DNA of 64,000 nucleotides from Reticulitermes speratus (taxonomy: Eukaryota; Arthropoda; Insecta; Blattodea; Rhinotermitidae). Position 1 is the stretch's first letter; every line of letters begins with the position of its first letter. The notes beneath the pieces were generated by a model that had not been told where the DNA came from, ran no database searches, and saw nothing but the letters and a program-made list of their open reading frames with translations. This document shows positions 48,819 to 58,786 of the stretch, one piece after another. The position numbers and the translations under genes are program-made. The stretch lies in the NCBI GenBank assembly GCA_021186555.1, contig JAJKFL010000042.1, positions 48,094,980 to 48,158,979 on the forward strand, written 5' to 3'.

Positions 48819-49771
48819 GACAATACTGTGACGTGCTGAACATGACAATACTGTGACGTGCTGAACATGACAATACTGTGACGTGCTGAACATGACAATA
48901 CTGTGACGTGCTGAACATGACAATACTGTGACGTGCTGAACATGACAATACTGTGACGTGCTGAACATGACAATACTGTGACGTGCTGAATATGGCAATA
49001 CTGTGACGTGCTGAACATGACAATACTGTGACGTGCTGAACATGACAATAATGTGACGTGCTGAACATGACAATACTGTGACGTGCTGAACATGACAATA
49101 CTGTGACGTGCTGAATATGGCAATACTGTGACGTGCTGAACATGACAATACTGTGACGTGCTGAACATGACAATACTGTGACGTGCTGAACATGACAATA
49201 CTGTGACGTGCTGAACATGACAATACTGTGACGTGCTGAACATGACAATACTGTGACGTGCTGAACATGGCAATACTGTGACGTGCTGAACATGACAATA
49301 CTGTGACGTGCTGAACATGACAATACTGTGACGTGCTGAACATTACAATACTGTGACGTGCTGAACATGACAATACTGTGACGTGCTGAACATGGCAATA
49401 CTGTGACGTGCTGAACATGACAATACTGTGACGTGCTGAACATGACAATACTGTGACGTGCTGAACATGACAATACTGTGACGTGCTGAAACATGGCAAT
49501 ACTGTGACGTGCTGAACATGGCAATACTGTGACGTGCTGAACATGACAATACTGTGACGTGCTGAACATGACAATGCTGTGACTTGCTGAACATGACAAT
49601 ACTGTGACGTGCTGAACATGACAATACTGTGACGTGCTGAACATGGCAATACTGTGACGTGCTGAACATGACAATACTGTGACGTGCTGAACATTACAAT
49701 ACTGTGACGTGCTGAACATGATAATACTCTGACGTGCTGAACATGACAATACTGTGACGTGCTGAACATGA
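48819..49771. repeat. 25-bp minisatellite, about 38 copies
   Basis: The unit is GACAATACTGTGACGTGCTG AACAT. Two minus-strand frames of 340-370 codons are open because the unit has no stop there. Occasional units read ATGGCAATA or CATTACAAT. Each unit contains TGACGTG, similar to an ATF/CREB half site, which need not be functional. Confidence 0.98.
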
Positions 49772-50295
49772 CTGCTATCGTGATAGAATGCTCTAAAGAA
49801 AAACAAATAACTGTGGTCCACATTTTATGTCTATAGAGGGTGAAAGGTGGCGAAATTTACGGTTGAATGACAGTTCAATATGGCTATAACGATATGAGTC
49901 AGAGGGAGGTTTTACGGGCTGGTAGAAACATAAGAAATGGCCGACGGATGGTGAGGCCGTTGACGGTAACGCAGGTCGAAGCGAGAGCATGTCTGGGAGA
50001 GACGAAAAATGAACAGTCATAATATTTCATCTGATATGAATAAGCAGTCGCGGACAGCCGACAAGGTGTGGCCCTCCAGCTTGGAGATTGGGCGAGGTAC
50101 TAACAAATCCTCGCCATAAAAAATTACCATGTTACGAAACACCATACAGAGCCTCGGACTTGGACTGATTCTTTGGTACATCTTAAGCAACGGAAAAGGA
50201 ACATGAAATTTGGAACATGGAACATGAGGAGTCTGTATAGGTCAGGGTCACTTATGGCAGTGGCCAGGGAATTAGCGAGGTATAAATTAGGTTTA
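49772..50295. other. Unique sequence, no gene recognised
   Basis: A 75-codon minus-strand frame has no recognisable domain. The segment near 50215-50295 may be the 5' continuation of the LINE that follows. Confidence 0.3.
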
Positions 50296-50299
50296 GTGA

Positions 50300-50590
50300 G
50301 GGGAGAGGTGCATACAGGATTTTGGTGGGGATAACTGAGGGAAGGAGACCATTTGGAAGACCCAGGCTTAGATGGGAGGATAATATTAAAATTGATCTTA
50401 AGGAAGTGGGATGGGGGGGCATGGAATTGATTGATATGGCTCAGGATAGGGACAGATGGCGGGCTGTTGTGAGTGCGGTAATGAACCTTCGGGTTCCATA
50501 AAACGCGGGGAATTTCTTGACTAGCCTTGAACCTGTTAGCTTCTCAAGAAGGACTTTGCTGCATGGAGTTAGTTAGTTAGTTAATTAGTT
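50300..50590 (+). pseudogene. LINE 3' end with TTAG tail
   Basis: The plus strand from about 50340 encodes [18 protein letters not shown], then [20 protein letters not shown], then VMNLRVP and a stop at about 50501. A 3' UTR follows and ends in GTTAGTTAGTTAATTAG at about 50585. This is the C-terminal end of a LINE ORF2, 5'-truncated. It is the best-preserved of four copies of this 3' end in the window. Confidence 0.8.
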
Positions 50591-51470
50591 TTATTAAAAT
50601 TAACCATGAATTGTAAAAATATTCACCAATAGCTCACAACTGGTCCCTATCTTTAACCAGTTAAATCTATGCCACAAATTCCCACCCTCTTTTAATATCC
50701 ATTTACCCCTGCATGTTGGAAGTTGTCTCTTCTATTCAGAGCTGTGAAATAAATATTTCTCTCGGTTGGTCGTATATCTCATATATGCTACACGTCCAAC
50801 CCATTATAACTTCCTTCATATGATTTCTCTAATGACATTTAATGAAGAATACGAATTATGGAACTCGTCAAGTAAAACAAACTTATGTAGTTATCTTCTA
50901 TGAAAAGGGAATTAATGACACTCGAGGGAATTACAGTGAAGTAGAGAACAAAGAAGCTGGGTTAAATGAGAAACGAAGGTTGAAAAAAGAACACAATGTA
51001 GAATCAACAAGGCGATTAAGGGCTGTAAAGTATTTTATAAGCATTTTAAAGTTAAAGACAAATACAAAACTTCATTCAGATCTTCATTCGTCAGCTCGCA
51101 AGTCCAGAAGCTGCACAAATTTCACTCTCACAGCTGAATGCGTGTTTAGAAGTGTAACGAGGACAAGTGGCGTTGTTTATACACATGTCTGGTTTGTGTG
51201 TTGCACAGGTGCAACCGACGGCTGTCTGCGGGGGGGGGGGGGGGGGGGGGGGTGAATATTACAAGGACAGAAGATTTTGTTGGGAAAAACTGAACAAAAA
51301 TCGTGGAAATTTGTAATTGTTCATTATATATATTATATTTGTGAAAATTTAATTCAGAAACAACTAATATATACTCAACAGGAACCATGGACATGGTTGT
51401 CAAAAACTTATTTTATGTACGTCACACTTTGTATATAACATGGAAGAATATGTGGTTTGTTAGTTTTTTA
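50591..51470. other. Unique sequence with a 23-G run
   Basis: A 137-codon plus-strand frame (50842-51255) starts plausibly but runs into the G run and has no recognisable domain. It is not supported as a gene. The G run spans 51230-51252. Confidence 0.4.
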
Positions 51471-51471
51471 A

Positions 51472-53367
51472 AGTCCAGTGGTTACTATATGTACCACCAT
51501 GTTTAACATTCAACAATTCTACGTTCTGCCCACACAGTGTATTTATGTGTTTTGTGTGGATCTCAGAACAAACAGCGATTATTTCACTGTACAACATTAA
51601 CTGACTGGTTTGTATAACTGAGACGGAGTGTGTTTACTGCGCGGTACGGACTGTATTTATGTGTTTTGTGTGGATCTCAGAACAAACAGCGATTATTTCA
51701 CTGTACAGCATTAACTGACTGGTTTGTATAACTGAGACGGAGTGTGTTTACTGCGCGGTAGGGACTGTATTTATGTGTTTTGTGTGGATCTCAGAATAAA
51801 CAGCGATTATTTCACTATACAACATTAACTGACTGGTTTGTATAACTGAGACGGAGTGTGTTTACTGCGCGGTACGAACTGTATTTATGTGTTTTGTGTG
51901 GATCTCAGAATAAACAGCGATTATTTCACTGTACAGCATTAACTGACTGGTTTGTATAACTGAGACGGAGTGTGTTTACTGCGCGGTACGGACTGTATTT
52001 ATGTGTTTTGTGTGGATCTCAGAATAAACAGCGATTATTTCACTGTACAGCATTAACTGACTGGTTTGTATAACTGAGACGGAGTGTGTTTACTGCGCGG
52101 TACGGACTGTATTTATGTGTTTTGTGTGGATCTCAGAATAAACAGCGATTATTTCACTATACAACATTAACTGACTGGTTTGTATAACTGAGACGGTGTG
52201 TGTTTACTGCGCGGTACGGACTGTATTATGTGTTTTGTGTGGATCTCAGAACAAACAGCGATTATTTCACTATACAGCATTAACTGACTGGTTTGTATAA
52301 CTGAGACGGAGTGTGTTTACTGCGCGGTACGGACTGTATTTATGTGTTTTGTGTGGATCTCAGAACAAACAGCCATTATTTCACTATACAGCATTAACTG
52401 ACTGGTTTGTATAACTAAGACGGAGTGTGTTTACTGCGCGGTACGGACTGTATTTATGTGTTTTGTGTGGATCTCAGAACAAACAGCCATTATTTCACTA
52501 TACAGCATTAACTGACTGGTTTGTATAACTGAGACGGAGTGTGTTTATTGCGCGGTACGGACTGTATTTATGTGTTTTGTGTGGATCTCAGAATAAAACA
52601 GCGATTATTTCACTATACAACATTAACTGACTGGTTTGTATAACTGAGACGGTGTGTGTTTACTGCGCGGTACGGACTGTATTTATGTGTTTTGTGTGGA
52701 TCTCAGAACAAACAGCGATTATTTCACTATACAGCATTAACTGACTGGTTTGTATAACTGAGACGGAGTGTGTTTACTGCGCGGTACGGACTGTATTTAT
52801 GTGTTTTGTGTGGATCTCAGAACAAACAGCCATTATTTCACTATACAGCATTAACTGACTGGTTTGTATAACTAAGACGGAGTGTGTTTACTGCGCGGTA
52901 CGGACTGTATTTATGTGTATTGTGTGGATCTCAGAACAAACAGCGATTATTTCACTATACAGCATTAACTGACTGGTTTGTATAACTGAGACGGAGTGTG
53001 TTTATTGCGCGGTACGGACTGTATTTATGTGTATTGTGTGGATCTCAGAATAAACAGCGATTATTTCACTATACAACATTAACTGACTGGTTTGTATAAC
53101 TGAGACGGAGTGTGTTTACTGCGCGGTACGGACTGTATTTATGTGTTTTGTGTGGATCTCAGAACAAACAGCGATTATTTCACTGTACAACATTAACTGA
53201 CTGGTTTGTATAACTGAGACGGAGTGTGTTTATTGCGCGGTACGGACTGTATTTATGTGTATTGTGTGGATCTCAGAACAAACAGCCATTATTTCACTAT
53301 ACAGCATTAACTGACTGGTTTGTATAACTGAGACGGAGTGTGTTTATTGCGCGGTACGGACTGAGTG
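51472..53367 (+). repeat. 114-bp satellite array 2, about 16 copies, with leader
   Basis: The leader (51472-51535, AACATTCAACAATTCTACGT and TCTGCCCACACAGTG) and unit are the same as at 15.25-17.26 kb, same strand. GGATCT recurs from 51559 to 53269, fifteen steps of 114. This array has its own variants (AGAATAAACAG, AGCCATTATT, CACTATACAAC, GTGTATTGTG) that are rare or absent in array 1, so each array has been homogenised separately. Confidence 0.97.
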
Positions 53368-53601
53368 TTTAAATACAGCAATCCAGTCCATGCCTCCCCA
53401 TTCCACTTCTTGAGGATTAGTTTTAATATTATCCTCCCATCTACGCCTAGGTCTTCCACGCTGTCTCTTTCCTTCAGGTCTCCCCATTAAAACCCTGTGT
53501 GCACTCCTCCTGTCTCTCATAAGAGCCACGTTCCCGCCATACACACCAAACATACACACACATATATATATGTATATATATATATTCAGCTGGTGAACCA
53601 A
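53368..53601 (-). pseudogene. LINE reverse-transcriptase C-terminal remnant
   Basis: The minus strand encodes [20 protein letters not shown], then [15 protein letters not shown] and [14 protein letters not shown], the C-terminal block of a LINE ORF2. It stops directly at the end of the 114-bp array, so the LINE was truncated at that junction. TA repeats at about 53560-53585 lie at its other end. Confidence 0.75.
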
Positions 53602-53875
53602 GCAGCTATTTAAATTCGAAGGTTGAAGTCCACAGAACAGTTACAAAGCTAAGCTGTCGTGTTCAGTGTATAAAGCACTGCCGTGGAACGTCTTAAGCAC
53701 ACCGCTAATTAGTGGAACTCTAAAACAACTTCAAGTACAGTATCAGCTGTTTTATTGTACCCCTGCAGTCCTGAGCTCCGTGTCAGTCACGTGCAACACA
53801 CGTGCAGTCAGACGTCACACGTGTGGACACGGACAGCCTGATGAATGGCCCTTTTGTCAATATTGATATTGTATG
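53602..53875. other. Unique sequence, no gene recognised
   Basis: A 66-codon plus-strand frame has no recognisable motif. Confidence 0.3.
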
Positions 53876-54362
53876 AATGATGAGGCTATCTCAGTGGTAC
53901 GGTAACTAGGCTGCGGCTGTGGGTTGTGATAACGGGTAAAGAGACGACAGGCCTGTTGGTCTCTTTTGCAAAGCGCCCGAAACCCCTTTGGGGGCCACCT
54001 AACTCCCTCTTTAACGTGTTCTGAGGGAAGGAGCTTTTTCTCGGGGATAGTGTGACAGGGTTGTCAACCTGACCACCACACTTACTGCCGAGTTATGAAT
54101 GGTTGAGCTATAACTCCACACCCTCCATTCGCCTTTATGGCATCCTGCTATGTTACTCTCAGAGACGGTATTTCCTTAACCTTTATTTTACGTATAAAAT
54201 GGGTACCGGGTGTCTTTCCCGGAGTTAAAGCGGCCGGGGTTTGGCGCCGACCACCCACCCCCATCTAGCGCCGAGTTAAAGAAAGAGTACAGCTATACCT
54301 CTACTTCCCCTCTGGGCCTGTATGGCCTGTTCTAGGGAGACCTTTACCTTTACCTTTACCGT
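53876..54362 (+). mobile_element. Probable tRNA-derived SINE with duplicated body
   Basis: GAGGCTATCTCAGTGGTACG resembles an A box, and GTGGGTTGTGATAAC is a damaged B box. The body contains two related segments (from TGCCGAGTTATG at about 54088 and GCGCCGAGTTAAAG at about 54269, each followed by a GAGCTATAACTCC- or CAGCTATACCTC-like part). It ends in TTTACC repeats. A fragment of the same body recurs at about 54815-54900. Confidence 0.5.
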
Positions 54363-55030
54363 TATGAACAAATGGTATTAAGAAGCTTATTGAGAAGTCC
54401 TTCGTAATATTGTGACCTTTGCCCTTCAAAGCCTAGTACCTCCTCAGCTAGTCAAGAACTACCCCCACCTTTAACGAAATCCAAATTTACATTACTGCCT
54501 TCAAAGGGCCCTATTTTTCCGCATGTATCCAACGCAGGCACGCATACAGTTTTTCCTGCCCTTTAAGCTAATATGATCTTCCCACTACTACCAGGTTTTC
54601 CACCCACAAGTCTGTACGCATTTTTAATCCTTACACATATCTCTATTTCCGGTAGTGGCAGCACACTTCCTGCTTCTCCAAAACTTGAGGACAGGCTTGA
54701 AGTCACCCAACTTCCTATACAAAAATACCGTACGCATTTTCCTCAGGGATAAAGAGGCGGAAGCGTGAAGGTTATCACTCACCTCCAAGTAGTGCTAAGG
54801 TTAATAATGACTGGAGCTATAACTCTGCTCCCCCTATACGCTTTCGTAGCATGCACAGGGAAATCTTTATTTTATTTAACTTTTGCTTTACCTCCTGAAT
54901 TCCAGCTCCATCTCATGGACAGCATGTCAGTAGCATGCTTCTTCAAATTTGGAAGGGCGCGGGGCCCTTTGGCGTGACTGACAAACGTTTGTCATAAAGT
55001 ATTGTATTATTATTGTTTTATGCTGTTATT
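54363..55030. other. Unique sequence, one SINE fragment
   Basis: Apart from the fragment near 54815-54900 (GCTATAACTCTGCTCCCCCT), I see nothing supported. Confidence 0.35.
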
Positions 55031-55034
55031 AATA

Positions 55035-55436
55035 CAGGGCATACACAAAAGAATGGTGCGGTATCAAAAGTGAATAAAAAATGTATTTCTCACCTTACAC
55101 GGGCACACATACACCGTCAGCGGCGGAAACTGTCCAAGTTTCTCATTTGGTAATTACAATCCTTCAATGTATGCACCCTGGGTCACACGACACACATCCA
55201 CACGGTAATCAAACTCATCCCAGACCCGGTGTAGCATGTCCGCTGTAATGGCCTGCAGTGCATGCGTTATCCGATCACGAATTTCTTGGACAGTAAGCAT
55301 GAGAAGCGAACTGCTTGTAGCGCATGAGAAACTTGGATAGTTGCCGCCGCTGACGGTGTATGTTGTGCCCGTGTAATGTGAGACATAAATTTTTTATTCA
55401 CTTTTGAAACCGCACCATTATTTTGTGTATGCCCTG
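55035..55436 (-). mobile_element. Internally deleted mariner-like element, 402 bp
   Basis: The same 29-base TIRs, with TA at 55033-55034 and 55437-55438. Internal sequence matches both ends of the 43398 element but the middle with the SPDLTPCD block is deleted at about 55287. It is a shorter non-autonomous derivative. Confidence 0.9.
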
Positions 55437-55586
55437 TATAAACTCGAATTTTATTAAAAACTGAAACTTTCATTCAGACAACTATAAAGGTAATAGACTA
55501 TACAGGGAGATCTACAATAGTAATTGATTATTTCTACCAACAAATGCACCAAACAAGTTTGTCACTGTTTTCTTTATTGAAAGATG

Positions 55587-55627
55587 CCCCAATACGTATT
55601 TCGGCTATTATATTGCCATCATCAGGG
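55587..55627 (-). ncRNA. Hammerhead ribozyme candidate, left arm
   Basis: The minus strand reads CC, CTGATGA (55619-55625), an extra U, stem II GGC...GCC with one mismatch further in, GAA, ATACGTAT (3-bp stem III with a CG loop), T, GGGG. Stem I has only two G-C pairs before an A-G mismatch. Confidence 0.6.
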
Positions 55628-55703
55628 TTTTTTTTTAAGTGAGCTGTTACATAGACCAATTCTTAAGTTTACATCATAACAGTGAGTCACTCACTTAAAA
55701 AAA

Positions 55704-55744
55704 CCCTGATGATGGCAATATAATTGCCGAAATACGTATTGGGG
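55704..55744 (+). ncRNA. Hammerhead ribozyme candidate, right arm
   Basis: CC, CTGATGA (55706-55712), extra U, stem II GGCAAT-ATA-ATTGCC (perfect 6 bp), GAA, ATACGTAT (3-bp stem III), T55740, GGGG. Core residues are intact. Stem I is short (two G-C pairs) and is the weakest part. Confidence 0.62.
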
Positions 55745-55812
55745 CACTATTTCTATAAAGAAAACAGTGACAAACTTGTCTTGGTGCATTTGTCGGTAGA
55801 AATAATCAATTG

Positions 55813-56505
55813 TACAAAGACGCACGGTGAATATAAAGCGAAACTGAAGTGAGAAGTTTGTTTTGCCAAAATGCTTGTGAAACTTACACAAATGTCTGAC
55901 TGCTCCCTTAGGTATCAAATTTTGTTGAGATAAGACAAGAAGAGAGCACATTGGTACCAACATTCCTGGAGGTATTGTCCCACTGTTTCCCCAGAAATGC
56001 TATGCGTATAAGAACAAAGGAAACTACACTCGCAACTCTATCGTTACGTGGCATTTCCTTTCATCGAGACTTCTTTTGTTTTCCATTCGCCATTCTGCAC
56101 GTTTCTGAAGCACAACACAAAGTTCGTTATGCACAAATCATACACAAGTCATAACAGTGCACTCGTACGTGTGCAAGACAGACAAAGACAGACAGACCCC
56201 TAAACCAAATCAGGACTCTAAAAATAACCGACTTTGAAGAGGCATAAAAGGTCGCACAGTTCAGGAAATTGTGAGATTAAGAAGAGACGAACTGCATTCG
56301 ACTGGAATTGAGCAGAGACAGATAGGGTTAGCTGATATGGAAACCGGACACTTCTGAGCTACCAAAAACGAGTATAATTCTAGAGAAAATAAAAAACAAA
56401 AATTATTTTATTATTTAAAGCTTTTTTTTTTCATTTTTTGAGTACATTTTCCTTAAATCCAAAATTATTTACACCTATATTACTGTTTACCTTAAGAAAT
56501 AAGAG
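55813..56505. other. Unique sequence, no gene recognised
   Basis: Frames of 67-90 codons have no recognisable domain. AT-rich from 56380 onward. Confidence 0.3.
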
Positions 56506-56567
56506 CTACATATATTTAAAGTCCGAAAAAATGTACAATTTAATCACATTAATTGTGTAATTTCAAT

Positions 56568-56612
56568 GTCCTACATGTTTCGATCCCTTAATTTGTGTCC
56601 ATCTTCAGGGAC
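56568..56612 (-). ncRNA. Hammerhead ribozyme candidate, left arm
   Basis: The minus strand reads GTCC, CTGAAGA (56602-56608), an extra U, a partly mismatched stem II, GAA, ACATGT (2-bp stem III), A, GGAC. Stem I is a perfect 4-bp helix. Stem II is damaged compared with the right arm. Confidence 0.6.
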
Positions 56613-56847
56613 TCATCTCAAATCACACACTATTTACACCAACTGGTACAATTGTTTACACGAATTCTTTACAATTGTATATATATATACACTGTTTGAA
56701 ACAAATAAAAGTTACCAAATACATTACAAACACAATTCGAACTAGAATAACACTTTTATTTGTTTCAAACAGTGTATTATGCACAATTTAAAGAACTCGT
56801 GTAAACAATTGTACCAGTTGGTGTAAATAGTGTGTGATTTGAGATGG

Positions 56848-56892
56848 GTCCCTGAAGATGAACCCAAATTAAGGGTTCGAAACATGTAGGAC
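56848..56892 (+). ncRNA. Hammerhead ribozyme candidate, right arm
   Basis: GTCC (56848-56851), CTGAAGA (56852-56858), extra U, stem II GAACCC-AAATTAA-GGGTTC (perfect 6 bp), GAA (56879-56881), ACATGT, A56888, GGAC (56889-56892). Both stems I and II are fully complementary, making this the strongest copy on stem pairing. Cleavage is predicted after A56888. Confidence 0.75.
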
Positions 56893-56946
56893 AGTGAAAT
56901 TACACAATTAATGTGATTAAATTGTACATTTGTCGGACTTTAAATA

Positions 56947-57024
56947 CAGGGTGATACACAAAAGAATGGTGCGGTTTCCCTTTATTCACCATTGAAACCG
57001 CACCATTCTTTTGTGTATACCCTG
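56947..57024. mobile_element. Mariner-like TIR-only MITE, 78 bp
   Basis: CAGGGTGATACACAAAAGAA at one end and its near complement at the other, with TA at 56945-56946 and 57025-57026. It is the same size as the 27994 copy but with a different short centre (CCCTTTATTCACC), so it probably arose by a separate deletion. Confidence 0.9.
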
Positions 57025-57026
57025 TA

Positions 57027-57844
57027 TAGAGTTAAAATGTATGGAATGAATAATATTAGGTTTAATAAGAGCTACGTTTATTCAGGTATCAACTTTTTTA
57101 CACCTCCGACATTTTGAGGGCGTGTATGATAAATATTTTGTTTGAAAATGAGGTAAAGTTGCACGGATTAGGGTAAAAGTGGCATACGTCACCTTACTCA
57201 AATTATCTGCTCCATGCAGCGATTACAGATTTTTTAAAATTACATTAAATTTAGAACCCAATAAATATGGCTGCAGACCACACACGATATCTCTGGCTCT
57301 AACAATTCTGTATTTAGTCTAAACGTGGCTTGTTCGAACCTCGAATGGTGCGCTGATTAGTCTGACTGAGTCCTTCTTTTTTTTCATTAGTTTCTATAAA
57401 CAAATGCGGGGATTTTGACTTAAATTAGGCCATTTCGCTTCCTTCCATATCCCTTCAATTCATTTTTTACTAAACATTTAACACTGAATGCTATATAGTT
57501 TCAACTACTGTCACATCTTTAAACAGTAAATAACACATTTCGAACTATTCGTATCCATTTAAAAAAAATGTGCGTGTGTGTGTGTGTGTGGTGTGCGTGT
57601 GTGGAGAAAACTGAGTAACGAGCGCGTTCAATGTCTGTAGCCTCTACTGAATATTATTAGAACCAGCAGAAGTTCTTTCGATTTCTCAGAAGGTGAGCGT
57701 GCAATTTTTTCCTGGACTTCCAGTTGGCACGACTGACAGTGTCGTCACAATTCTTACTATACTAAGTCTTTGTAATTATGGACCTACCAGTTGCAGTGTA
57801 ATAATTGTTAATTTTTTCTTAAATAATAATTTTTTTTGCTGGGA
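57027..57844. other. Unique sequence with a GT microsatellite
   Basis: A GTGTGTG run occupies about 57569-57604. No gene is recognised. Confidence 0.4.
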
Positions 57845-58085
57845 GAGTTGGTGTCACTGGAATTTTTCATTGACATAATCGTTTCGGTCGCACTATGGCC
57901 CTGGGGTCGACTCAGCCTCTAACAGAAATGAGTACCAGGAATATTTCCTAAGGGGTAAAGGCGGCTGATGCGTAGGGCTGACAACCTTATCACCTTCATG
58001 TACCGATTGTCTATAAATCTGGGAGCCTCAACCTCCTGGAACCCTAAGAGTCTGTCCAGGGCTGTAATGGGATTGCTTTGCTTTA
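57845..58085 (+). mobile_element. SINE, 5'-truncated
   Basis: It starts TTGGTGTCACTGGAATTTTT, passes CATAATCGTTTCGGTCGCAC and CCTGGGGTCGACTCAGCC, and ends GGGATTGCTTTGCTTTAA. It is the same body as the complete copy at 58787-59092 on the minus strand but without the tRNA-like head. Confidence 0.8.
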
Positions 58086-58786
58086 AGCTGCTAATTGATA
58101 AGCTGAATCAATTTAAGCTGCCTTATAAAAGCCTGAGATGCAGGTACGATATTATCTTCCACAAACACACAGACTGAAAAGAATTTTATTCTGCTGCTGG
58201 TATGAAATTTCTTGACCGGCATAAAATACGGTTTTTCTGACAGCATGGCGCTGGACCTGCGAGAGATGAAGCAAATTGGTTTCTGAGGAGTTCTGCAATT
58301 TGTTCTGTTCTCATGGAGTTCGTAAGGCTGTTAAATGTAGAGGAATGATGCGGGTCAGACACGAAGGGAGAGAGGCAATGCATAATGAATTGAGGAGAAG
58401 GAGTTAGTTTGGGTCGACGGAAGGATAAAGCAGCTTTTAGCTTAAGACACGGGACGTCATGTAGGTGCGTCGGTTTATGTAAAGCGATCAGAATGAATTA
58501 AAGGAACGATGCTATTTGATGGTAGACAAATACTCAGCTGTGAGAAGATCAGCACTGGTAGATATTTGGCTCTTTACGCTCTTTCCTGTAGTGCAAATTC
58601 TTTCCACAAGCTTTGTGTTGGATGAAACTTCATTAAATCATACGAAGGACGATCAGGTGCGGGGAGAAAATGTCACGGAAATTTAGTTAACATTACACGA
58701 ACACTTGGAGCGCTTTTGTTAGGATGCAAATTGTATTGTGCGTGAAGTAACACGTTTGTTTGTAAGCTAACAGTGGAGTAACGGTA
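58086..58786. other. Unique sequence, no gene recognised
   Basis: No supported feature. Confidence 0.3.

Larger units (their letters stand above)
55524..55812. mobile_element. Hammerhead-ended inverted-repeat element
   Basis: The left arm 55524-55643 and right arm 55690-55812 are inverted copies about 115-120 bp long (AATTGATTATTTCTACCAAC ... GTCACTGTTTTC ... CCCCAATACG, through the hammerhead to AAGTGAG). The spacer is about 46 bases. Both hammerheads point outward. I could not find a convincing target duplication. No coding sequence fits inside, so it must depend on enzymes from elsewhere. Confidence 0.75.
56513..56945. mobile_element. Near-palindromic hammerhead element, arms about 200 bp
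   Basis: The left arm 56513-56712 (TTTAAAGTCCG ... CTACATG ... ATTTACACCAACTGG ... AACAAATAAAAGT) is mirrored by 56752-56945, with a spacer of about 39 bases. Each arm contains an outward-pointing hammerhead. The longest internal match is about 55 bp (around 56615-56665 with 56790-56845). No open frame. A TIR-only mariner MITE starts two bases after its right end. Confidence 0.78.

Noticed and set aside
48819-49771. Array of CREB-like binding sites in the 25-bp repeat
   Set aside because: TGACGTG is only a partial site and its regular spacing follows from the repeat unit. There is no gene nearby to regulate.
50842-51255. 137-codon plus-strand frame
   Set aside because: It runs into a 23-G homopolymer and shows no domain; the end is an artefact of the G run.
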